Assembly (NCBI GenBank): GCA_021234155.1
Contig: JAJEKV010000046.1
Location: 6,081,012 to 6,145,011, forward strand
Direction of reading: 5' to 3'
Length of the DNA: 64,000 nt
Origin: Isoetes taiwanensis
Taxonomy: Eukaryota > Streptophyta > Lycopodiopsida > Isoetales > Isoetaceae
Part shown: positions 25,501 to 34,034 of the stretch, piece after piece
Position numbering within the stretch: the stretch's first letter is position 1
How the letters are laid out: the number at the start of each line of letters is the position of its first letter
Translations under genes and position numbers: made by a program
Notes under the pieces: model-generated
What the model was told of the DNA's origin: nothing
The model's database searches: none
What the model saw: only the letters and a program-made list of their open reading frames with translations

Positions 25501-26266
25501 CAGGATTCCATAAGTGAAAGTGACCAGGTAATTCACACAAGCGCTCTTGTTGAAAATGAGTTTCTTCATAGTTATGATCACCCGACTTTGCCCAAACACA
25601 CGCTTTGTCTTAAAGTAGGAGCTGTGTGTCAAATTATGAGATTGTTGGATGCGAGTAAAGGGCTTGTGAAGAATGCTAGAGTTGTTATACACGAAATGCA
25701 CAACAGATTTGTGACTGTCCGGCTTCTTGGACATGAGGACACGAGCTCAGAAAATATACATGCGATTTGTCAGGCAGATTTCTTTCACCAGCCAGCGCGC
25801 TGCCCTTTTACAGTACATAGACATCAGCTACCGCTCAAGCTGGCATACTCAACGACATTCCACAGTTGTCTTGGCCTAACATTAGATAAAATAGTCCTGG
25901 ATTTGCGAACGAATGTGTTTGCTCATGGGCAATTGTACACGGCATTGACAAGAATACGAACTAGAGAAGATGCGCTGATCCTACAGAATGAGGCATTGGC
26001 ATCTGTAATGACTAGAAATGTTGTTTTTAGAGAATTGCTTGAATAGTTGGTAATTGTTTTTGGCCATTATTTGTGATGGAGTTTTGATAACTTTAATTGT
26101 GTTCTGAAAAAGTGTATTCGTTGTGTTCGCAGCAGCTAGGTAATTCTCGTGGCTGACCTGTTCGTGTGTGCATGATGATGAGGTATCCCTTGATGTGATC
26201 TCTTCTACTGTGTATGTAAAGATTTTTATTTTGAGGAAATGTTGTAGTACAAATGATGCTGAAAAC

Positions 26267-26580
26267 ATGGGAAGTGGGAGAACAATTTGTCCATTGGTTC
26301 AATTAACTCCTTACCAAGCAAATTGGACAATTAAAGTAAAAGTAATGTGGAAAGGACCTTTACGAGAGTTTGAGAACAGGCGAAGACCAGGCAAGTGGAA
26401 ATTGTTTGATGTGGAGCTAAGAGACAAGGATGTATGCAAATTTGAATTGATTGGATTCTTACTTCCCTTGCTTTATGAATATTTAGAGAGTCGTCTTAAT
26501 ATATACAGGGAACGGAAATTCAAGCAACAATGTTTGACGAAGCAGCTGACAAATTCTACAACAGACTTGAGTTGATGAAG
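26267..26580 (+). CDS. Helitron-carried RPA1-like single-strand DNA-binding protein (partial, spliced)
   Basis: The sequence matches the OB-fold region of replication protein A large subunit (PLVQLTPYQANWTIKVKV, then KWKLFDVELRDKD). An intron at 26432-26508 (GTATGC...ATACAG) joins this to GTEIQATMFDEAADKFYNRLE. The spliced frame is uninterrupted and fits the family exactly. A second donor (GTAGGT) follows at 26581, but the next exon is missing because a gypsy LTR begins at 26683. Plant Helitrons often encode RPA homologues that presumably bind the single-stranded transposition intermediate. The start is uncertain: the ATG at 26267 is the nearest in-frame one, and an upstream ATG at 26168 is also in frame. 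Confidence 0.85.
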
Positions 26581-26682
26581 GTAGGTTATAGGTTGATGCA
26601 TAAATTGGGGATTATGTCATGAATAGAGGTAGTCGTTGAAGTTCTTTGTGGATATGTAGGTGTATTACATCTCTAAAGGAGT

Positions 26683-27898
26683 TGTTCGGCCTGCGAACAA
26701 ACGATATACAACCGTAAACCATGACTATTGTTAACCCTCAGGTCTCTCACCACGAGTAACAAACACTACGAAATAACAAATACTGACCGGGCAAGTTTAT
26801 CTTACTCATAATGGGCTGCCCGTGAAGTCTCCGCCCGGATTAATAGTTCCCTTCACGTCTCCTTGCTCTTCCATATCCATGTGCGCATCACGTAACATGC
26901 ATCACCATGATTATTTCCATGACTAGATATACAAGAAATGCCGACAATGCATTGCTAGATTATAACATAACCACCGATATGAAATCACGGATATAAAATA
27001 ATTTCCGCTCACATGACCCGGAGGAGTTTCTTGATGCTCATTCCAAATGCATAACCACAATCATAGCTCTAATCTCATTTGCTCTAAGAATAACTAGGTT
27101 TACATAACCACCAAAAACTCCATTTCCATTCCCTTTTAGAAGATAGAAGTAAATTCAAGAAACAACAAAAAGCGGCCAGAGTTTATAGTTTACCTTGTTA
27201 CCGGTCCGGGAAATATTGAAGATGGCGGAATGGCAATCGGAATAGCGGTCGGAGTGGGCACCGGATGCAAGCGCAGCGGTTCCGCCCCAACACGGAGGTC
27301 ATACATTGCTCGCTCGATTCGTTGCCCTATTTTATCCTTTTCTTTTGTTAGTTGTTAGCATTTAACAATCTTGACTTTTTAATTATTAACATAAGAAACA
27401 TGCTACACAATAGCCATCAAAGCAATGCGAAGCAAGGGAGAAACGTAGCAAAATTTCTATTTTAAATTTTCTCTAACTTCATACAACGTTTTCTCTCTCT
27501 TTTATAACTTAAAACAATTAATCTATGCCGTCCAACATGGCAATCCTAAGTTGGAGTAATCTCCAACATCTATTTTTTTGTGTTTTCTAACATTTAATCC
27601 TAACCGTAATCTAGTGCCTTTTGGCCACATGTCCAAAGCACATTTATTTGAATATTTACTAAGCTAACTTGTTGTTCTTTAAAACATATTATTTCAAAGT
27701 TACATGAACTTGTTGCACCATGGACAACCCCATGGCCTTTATTGCTTCTTTGGTCGCTTCTCACTTGATCCGCTTGCTCGGTCCCAACTATCATCCTCTT
27801 GTAACTTTCTCACAGCTTCCAGTACTCCGCTTCGGTCCTTACTATCGATGACCACCTCTTCGGTCTTTTGTTGACGTCGCCGGTCCTGGTCATATACA
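26683..27898 (-). mobile_element. Probable 3' LTR of a minus-strand Ty3/gypsy element
   Basis: The polypurine tract (minus-strand aaaaagggggat, plus 27901-27913) after the pol-side ORFs is followed by TGTATATG. The proposed end on the minus strand is ...CCGAACA, so the LTR would be TG...CA and about 1.2 kb. It is inserted in the intron after the last visible RPA exon. The outer boundary is inferred because no second LTR or target duplication was confirmed. Confidence 0.5.
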
Positions 27899-27940
27899 TT
27901 ATCCCCCTTTTTAGTGAAGATCTTGGGATCTTCACTCACC

Positions 27941-29659
27941 TTATCCCTCCTTTTTGGGGTTTTGCTTAGGGTCTTCTTGCTTAACCTGATGGTTGTAACA
28001 TAAGTGAGTGTTCCGATATCTCTTATGGAAATAATAAGCGTCCGTTCTTCTAGCTCCTGTTAAAGCTTGTTCTTCAATAGAGAAGCTCTTACTTGCATCG
28101 ATCAAAAACCCCTTTGTACACATTTGTTCAAATAATTGAATGCAAACCGAGGGTAAATGATTGACCTTGATAAAGAGAGCCACGTCCATCATGGTTTCCT
28201 TGCAAGACTTATTTGGATTTATATGTATCAAGTGCTCTTTAGCTCCTGGATAAGGGGCTATAATGATTTCCAACAACTTGCAATACTGTGCTTGTTCATA
28301 GATGAGCGAATCCGGACTCTCAACTGCTCTGTTAATAAACTTTTTGAGGTTTTTGATAGTATCTTCTGCTTTATACCAGACTTCACCAGGAATGATAGCC
28401 CAATTTCCACTTTGATGTTTTAACATTCTTCTTTGGAAAGAAGGATCAAACTCTGGATTATTACGTAAAGATGTTGAAGCCTCATGAAAGCATGCACTTA
28501 CTTCTGGATCCGTGAGTAACTTCAGTCTCCATTCCGAGGATGTTGCCCCTCTAAACATTGGTAATCCAAGAAAACCCATGTCTTCCAATCTTATAGTCTT
28601 CTTACTTTGAGCCAACTCCTCTTGCATAATAATCTTCTCTTGCTCCGCTTGCTGCAATGATTTGACTAGTTGTTTAGCTTTTTCCTTGAACCTGGCCTTC
28701 TGCAAAACAAAACTGTGAAGAACTTTTGTCGCTTTTTCATGATCTTCTTCCAAAATTTTGTGCGTACGTTGCAAGGCAAAGTAAGCATCGTCTTTTTGAG
28801 AGATAATCCCCTCCATGGCTTTCAAATTTTCTGTGAGCCTCTGATTTTGTTGTTCGATATAAACTGCTTCATGATCTTTGTCGAACAAATATTCCGCGGC
28901 AATTTTCCGTTGGGCTTCCAAGTATGCCGTCATCTTTTCAGAAACAAAATCTTCCTTGACATTATCCACCGGTTGTATGAGTAGCACTTCTTCAACAGGT
29001 TTTTCTTCCAAAGGCGGCAACTCTTCAAGAACAAGGGTATCATCCTTGGGCGTCACCTGTTCAAGTACATATCTGAGTATGTGCTTCAATTGCCATTTAC
29101 ATGTTACACTTGAGAACTTATTTTGACAGTTATTACTCAAGCAATATACTAATTGAGAATAAACTGCTTGTGCCCATGGAACGTCACAACCTGTCATGCC
29201 CCTATACAAATAAGAGAACCACTTTCTGCTATAAGGATAAACTGTTAAAGACGTCAACTTGTTGTTCAGTGCCATAAATATTTCATTGTATGGTTCCTTG
29301 GCATATTGTATATGGTAAAGGTTTTCAACTACCTGAAGATCAAATATATGTTCAGGTATAAATAGAGGAACTAGTTCCACCTCTGCATTTGGTATTCTGA
29401 GAGCTTTTGATATCATTTCCAAAGTGATTTGGAATGAACCAGTTGCGTGAGTGAAACCATTGTGTGTCTCTATGTTATAATTTTTCAAAAACTCCTCAAC
29501 CAAAGCATCATTAACTTTTGGTTGGGGTAAAAGAACAAAAGATAACAATTTCATTTGTTTCAAGTAACCTTTGGCTCTTTGACTCAAGGGAATGGTTGGT
29601 TGAATGCATTTTCTTCCATGTACGTTCTTGCACATAGTATCGAGCTTTATTTTGCTCAC
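27941..29659 (-). CDS. Extra ORF downstream of gypsy integrase, coiled-coil protein of unknown function
   Basis: The intact 572-codon frame lies between integrase and the polypurine tract of the minus-strand Ty3/gypsy element. Residues 1-200 look globular (VEEFLKNYNIETHNGFTH, ISKALRIPNAEVEL, WFSYLYRGMTGCDVPWAQ), in the style of the N-terminal domain of plant retroelement or mobile-domain proteins. Residues ~235-350 are rich in E, K and Q and should form a coiled coil. Residues 350-540 are a second globular part (GFLGLPMFRGATSSEWRLKL). It overlaps the end of the integrase frame (29511-29659) in another phase, which suggests a frameshift or separate expression. Extra 3' ORFs are known in some Ty3/gypsy lineages, but I cannot assign a family. 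Its full length among decayed neighbours is notable. Confidence 0.65.
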   Translation of the reverse strand: MSKIKLDTMCKNVHGRKCIQPTIPLSQRAKGYLKQMKLLSFVLLPQPKVNDALVEEFLKNYNIETHNGFTHATGSFQITLEMISKALRIPNAEVELVPLFIPEHIFDLQVVENLYHIQYAKEPYNEIFMALNNKLTSLTVYPYSRKWFSYLYRGMTGCDVPWAQAVYSQLVYCLSNNCQNKFSSVTCKWQLKHILRYVLEQVTPKDDTLVLEELPPLEEKPVEEVLLIQPVDNVKEDFVSEKMTAYLEAQRKIAAEYLFDKDHEAVYIEQQNQRLTENLKAMEGIISQKDDAYFALQRTHKILEEDHEKATKVLHSFVLQKARFKEKAKQLVKSLQQAEQEKIIMQEELAQSKKTIRLEDMGFLGLPMFRGATSSEWRLKLLTDPEVSACFHEASTSLRNNPEFDPSFQRRMLKHQSGNWAIIPGEVWYKAEDTIKNLKKFINRAVESPDSLIYEQAQYCKLLEIIIAPYPGAKEHLIHINPNKSCKETMMDVALFIKVNHLPSVCIQLFEQMCTKGFLIDASKSFSIEEQALTGARRTDAYYFHKRYRNTHLCYNHQVKQEDPKQNPKKEG

Positions 29660-30206
29660 GCATCAATTTCTCGTAAAATTTTCTATGTTTTTGAGAGTTG
29701 ACATTTCCTTGCATGAAGCATAAAACCATTCTATTTGGGGGCCAGAAACCAATTCGATACATGATCTGCATGAATTTGTCATTAGGTATACACCAACTTG
29801 CTTTTCTCCATAAATCTAAATTGTTCCCACTGGGAGAAGGTGTATATATTAACTGAAGAGTACCATCTTGCTTGCGTATATGTTGTATTTTTCTAATGTT
29901 TAATTTGTTTGCATGTCCATCGAGCTTCCACAAGGAAATCGTCCAGTAATGCTTATACGAGCAATTATCCTTAGACCTTGGTATTCTCCAAACCATGTTT
30001 ATACCAATTACAGGTCTTTCATGGTATATTTTCAAACGTGATCCATTTACTAAAGTAGGTAACAAATTGTCACTCATATCTTTTAGTTGTACCGACCCAT
30101 TTGGAAACACTTCTTGGATCACATATGGCCCAAGCCACCTTATCTTAAGCTTCCCTGGATGTTTAAGATATCTTGAATCATAAAGCAAAACTTTGATTCC
30201 CTCATG
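29511..30206 (-). pseudogene. Ty3/gypsy integrase C-terminus, interrupted
   Basis: From 30206 leftward the minus strand reads GIKVLLYDSRYLKHPGKL, WLGPYVIQEVFPNGSVQL and VNGSRLKIYHE, the typical C-terminal SH3-like part of plant Ty3/gypsy integrases. The upstream pol is absent because an LTR element in the opposite orientation begins at 30207. The frame then runs on without homology to a stop at 29511. Confidence 0.85.
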
Positions 30207-31695
30207 TGTGACGTTCCAGTACGATATACGGTCTCAAGACGTATACCGTACTGCGCCATCACGCGTACACGCCGTCTAGTCGACGTGTACGCCGACACAT
30301 ACCTAAGCAAGGACGCCCTAGGGGGCAACTTGCAATGGTGCGCACACTTAGCAATGCGCGCACCTTTAGACCTTTAACCCATTAAAGGTAGACCAAGGGT
30401 CATGGAAACCCTAAACCTAACCGATAGCCTACATAAGGCACCAAACCCTAACATTCCCTTTTTCGCCACGCACCTTCTCGAGTCCGATTCGCTACCGAGG
30501 AGTCAATTCCAACTCCCACGATCCGCCAAAGACGCCCCAGCTAGTCGATCATCCTTCCACCGCATCCCGGCGTAACAGAGACATGGACGCCGAATCAAGA
30601 GGAGTGAACCGGGGGATCAGGTATTTGGTCGATTGAATAGCTTAAACCTTATTCCAAACCTTCAACCAAAAGGTTTAGCCTATTAAATCGCCCTTTAGTA
30701 GCCAAGCAGACCTCGAGATTGACTCTAACTAAAGAATTGACTCTATGCATTAGATTAGTTCTTATTATTTATGATCATATGATGGATGGTTGTATTATGT
30801 GGACTCATTGTATTGGGAAGGGTGGGTAGAGACTTAAAGCTTAGTAGATGATGCTCCTAGCTAGTCCCTCTTAGTGCATTACTAGTTTTTCCCTGTGTAC
30901 AAGAGCCCCACCAAAGTTGTGGGTGAAGGGACTAGGCCAATTATAACGAGGTTCGTGTCCTCGACCCTTGATCGATCCCTCCGGTGTGTAAGGCCTACCG
31001 GGATCGGTGACTAGGTCTAATGGCTTGCCACCGAGTGTGTGGGCATGGCATGGGCTCGACACCCGTGAGGTGGGGTTCACCTTCCATTGGGTTAAGTCAA
31101 ATAAGGGCAAAGGCCCTCTAGTCACCTTGGGTCAGCATGTAGATCTCGGGTGGGAGTGATCCCCACCGCCCCATCGCCCGGGAGATGTAACCCGGGAGTA
31201 GCCCCTTTGGCTATGCACCCCGGGCTACCAGATCGTCCCAACACTTTTCAACCCACTCTGCAAAGTGTGCACAGGAGGGGCGGATGGAGTGGACAACCCA
31301 ATGCCATGTTCTTATGCCAGCCCAATCCATTGTCATGATTCTGTCTGCACTGAACTCTGGAGACCCAAGCTTGTCAGTCATCCCCCTGGAGTCTGAGCCT
31401 TGGGTAGGAACTTCCTTGTATTGTGCTGATCTTTGTCTATGCAGATGTTGATGTGCCACCCTTCGAGGTGGATATATGATGTTATGTTACTGACGTGTAT
31501 GTTTACGCTCGCCAGCCTAGGTAGGCCCCGAGGGAGACGGGGTAAATGACCCTTCACTCTTCCCACTGTGGACTCTAGGCGGTCACGCGATGATATGTGG
31601 AGGGCCCCCAGACGATTGTGGAGCTGGGTGCGGGGATGAACTCCCTTTTGTATACGGTCGCGGGCATCGTGATAATCACAGTAGGGGACGTCACA
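30207..31695 (+). mobile_element. 5' LTR of a TGTGACGT-family retroelement
   Basis: It starts TGTGACGTTCC and ends GGGGACGTCACA. It is the reverse complement of the solo LTR at 18.1-19.7 kb along its length, and at 1489 bp is a little shorter. It is followed at once by a primer binding site, so this is a 5' LTR and not a solo copy. It sits inside, and antisense to, the integrase gene of an older gypsy element. The expected target duplicate would be tcatg (30202-30206), but its partner and the 3' LTR are not in view. Confidence 0.85.
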
Positions 31696-31696
31696 A

Positions 31697-31709
31697 TGGT
31701 ATCAGAGCC
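31697..31709 (+). promoter_or_regulatory. Primer binding site (initiator tRNA-Met)
   Basis: tggtatcagagcc directly after the LTR end is complementary to the 3' end of plant initiator tRNA-Met. The same site follows the other 5' LTR at 37196. Confidence 0.9.
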
Positions 31710-31899
31710 ATGTTCTTGGAGACCAAGAGCAAAGCACTGACCATACTCCCAGTAGTACTAACTTGATAGGATCTTCAAGCCTCGAAAAGTGGGAAAATTT
31801 TTTCTCATTTTTGGTAGTTGTGCTAAGCTAGTAATAGTTAAGTGAATTGGAACTTAATAAGACTAAAAAGAATAAGCCAAAAATTTGCCAAATAAGGTG

Positions 31900-31966
31900 G
31901 TCTCACAGCTCGCGCCTGGGCAAAGAACTAAACTTTAGTTTTTGAGCGAGGCGCAAGCTGTGAGAC
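31900..31966. repeat. 67-bp palindrome, copy 1
   Basis: The ends gtctcacagct and agctgtgagac pair perfectly. The interior gcgcctgg..aa / ..gcgaggcgc is nearly complementary. The centre AACTAAA-C-TTTAGTT leaves a one-base loop. The same unit recurs at 32091, 33767 and 33968. Confidence 0.95.
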
Positions 31967-32090
31967 ATCGAGCCAAGGTCACTCAAACATAACGAATTTG
32001 AGAAAATTAAGGTGGTAAGGCTAATTCTAAGATAGGAATTAATTAGAATAGCATGTTTTAATTACTTAAATTACTTAAAGATGTGTGAGA

Positions 32091-32156
32091 TCTCACAGCT
32101 CGCGCCTGGCCTAAAAACTAAACTTTAGTTTTTGAGCGAGGCGCGACCTGTGAGAC
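32091..32156. repeat. 67-bp palindrome, copy 2
   Basis: Same unit as the 31900 copy with a few changes (gcgcgacctg in the right arm, a for g at the start). It lies about 100 bp upstream of a TATA box. Confidence 0.95.
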
Positions 32157-32258
32157 CAATAAGTAGAAAAAGTCTAAAATAAGCGTAAGATTTAATTAAA
32201 TAGGTACCTTAGCAGGCTAAATAGAGCAACTTAAATTTTGACCTAAATTTTACCAGGC

Positions 32259-32266
32259 TATAAATA
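32259..32266 (+). promoter_or_regulatory. TATA box upstream of the histone H3-like ORF
   Basis: tataaata lies 102 bp before the MARTKQ start codon at 32368, at a spacing that suits a plant pol II promoter with a leader of about 70 nt. Confidence 0.55.
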
Positions 32267-32367
32267 GAAGTAGGCCCCCTTCATTTGAACATTCCCGCCT
32301 TAGAAACCAGCTCTCGCTCCCTAAGGCGATCTTTGGCACCCGAGATCCGATTGACGATCCGTCAAAC

Positions 32368-33621
32368 ATGGCACGGACCAAACAGATCATGAGGAAAGCC
32401 CGCCCAAAGCGAAGCTTTAATCGGCCGTCGATGCCAAGACGATTCAAGATAAATGCAGAGCGCCCTTAACCCTAACGATCCAACTTCTTCGAGTGAGGGA
32501 GAACCTTCGAACAAGCAAAATGAAGCAGATGAAGTACACTCGGAAGCAGTAGCAGGGACGGAAGTAATTGAGGAAGAGGAGGAGGAAGCGCAGAGGGAAA
32601 AGAGAACCAAGGCCCGAGAAGAACAGAGGATGCCGACGCCAGAGTTTGGCCATTTGAAGAACAAGTCGAAGCCTCGATTCGAAAAAGAAGCTGAGGAGCA
32701 AAGAAGAGCGAGGCGAACCGAGGCTCGAGCCTAGAGAGGAAGCAGACTCGGGCCGCTTCATCGTGAAATATGAACGCCGAGAAAGAAAGAGGGAACAAAG
32801 GAAGAGGAAGAGAGAAGAGGAGGAGGCAATAGCGCCGAGGAATTGAAGAAGAAGAAAGGCAAAGCCGCGGAGCAGCCCAAAAGGAAGCTAAAGAAAACGC
32901 CAATCCTAAGATAGTGATAACCTAACGACCACCGATCAGCCCCCCCTCCTGACGATTCTCCGACGGAGATCAAAATCCCAACATTGAGGGAGCAGTTCCT
33001 CCAAACCCCGACCGTTGAGCGGTGGTGACCGAAAGATAGCACCCAAGGAGGAGCAAAGGATACAAGAAGAAGCCCCCTCCTTACCCGAAATGGGACAGAA
33101 GAAGCAACCCCGCCTGCCCGAGTCTTACGCCACCAACCCCATCAAAATCTACGAGCGAAAAGATGCGACCACGAGGCCTATATGAAGGAGTGGGCATACA
33201 ACTCCTACTACCCGAGAGAACGGGTCAGGACCATCGAAGGGGGTCACCCCACAAAGCAGCAAACCCTACGACCCCCACCACCAAAGCCCAAGGTCCCGAA
33301 AAAGCCTTCCCAGAAGAAGCTCACTAAAAAGCAGCTCGAGCAAAGAGCACTACGGGAGATTCGGCACTTCCAAATAAGCAGCTACGACTTCCCCGATTCC
33401 CGTGCCCCTTTGCTCTGGGCTTAGTTAGAGAGGTAATGCAGGATTTCAGGACTGACTTTAGGGTCACAGATGAAATGCTGCTGGCCCTGCAAGAAGCAGC
33501 TGAGCAGTTTATAGTGCAACATTTTGAAGACTCAACATCTTGCACTGTCCATGCCAAACGAGTAACCCTTATGAGGCAAGACATGTATCTTGCTAGACGC
33601 ATTAAGGGAGAACGCCCTTAG
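32368..33621 (+). pseudogene. Histone H3 (CENH3-like) coding region with giant N-terminal tail, frameshifted
   Basis: It opens with MARTKQIMRKARPKR, close to the canonical H3 tail start and to the MARTK start of plant CENH3. It ends in a clear histone fold: ALREIRHFQ (33347-33373), [48 protein letters not shown] and a TAG stop. REIRHFQ and VTLMR.D resemble plant CENH3, while the ending and loop-1 length are like canonical H3. Between lies about 330 codons' worth of highly charged sequence (acidic EEEEEEA, Lys/Arg/Glu-rich repeats, proline-rich PPPPKPK) where H3 normally has ~40 residues. The frame shifts several times, for example near 32460 and 33375, so it is a pseudogene or carries assembly indels. 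No introns are evident. It lies behind an LTR and primer site and between paired palindromes. Confidence 0.7.
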
Positions 33622-33766
33622 AACCTTTTTGTAAATAATTGAAAATTTTGTAAAATGGAACAATTTTGTGTACTTTAGTTGCCTGAACTTGACTAATTAG
33701 GACGAGTTAGCAGGTTTTAGCTTTTATTTCAGCAAAATAGGACAATTGCAGACCGAAAGGCGTGAT

Positions 33767-33833
33767 GTCTCACAGCTCGCGCCTGGTCGAAGAACTAAAC
33801 TTTAGTTATTGAGCGAGGCGCAAGCTGTGAGAC
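33767..33833. repeat. 67-bp palindrome, copy 3
   Basis: Same unit as at 31900, placed about 145 bp after the H3-like stop codon. Confidence 0.95.
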
Positions 33834-33967
33834 CTTGCCCAAAACTCGCCCAAAACAGCTCCAAATCGACCAAATAAGGGGTCGATTCTACCTGATTTGA
33901 TGAGCCCATCATCCTTACAACCTTAGTTTATCCAAATTGGACATGTTTTGATCAAAATGAGACTGAT

Positions 33968-34034
33968 GTCTCACAGCTCGCGCCTGGTCAAGAAACTAAA
34001 CTTTAGTTTTTGAGCGAGGCGCAAGCTGTGAGAC
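33968..34034. repeat. 67-bp palindrome, copy 4
   Basis: Same unit as at 31900. Its distance from copy 3 (201 bp) is close to that between copies 1 and 2 (191 bp), so the pairs flank the H3-like region symmetrically. Confidence 0.95.

Larger units (their letters stand above)
31710..32258 (+). other. Leader region of LTR element with two palindromes, no ORF
   Basis: No gag-like frame is seen. The stretch contains two of four 67-bp palindromes (31900-31966 and 32091-32156). Confidence 0.5.

Noticed and set aside
28157-29126. Plus-strand ORFs opposite the gypsy extra ORF
   Set aside because: Antisense shadows of the 572-codon minus-strand frame.
32362-33042. Minus-strand ORFs over the H3-like tail
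   Set aside because: Serine/leucine-rich shadows of the purine-rich plus strand. The plus strand gives H3 motifs.
31900-34034. Possible CRISPR-like array of palindromic repeats
   Set aside because: There are only four units, they sit in two pairs 1.6 kb apart, there are no uniform spacers, and the context is eukaryotic.
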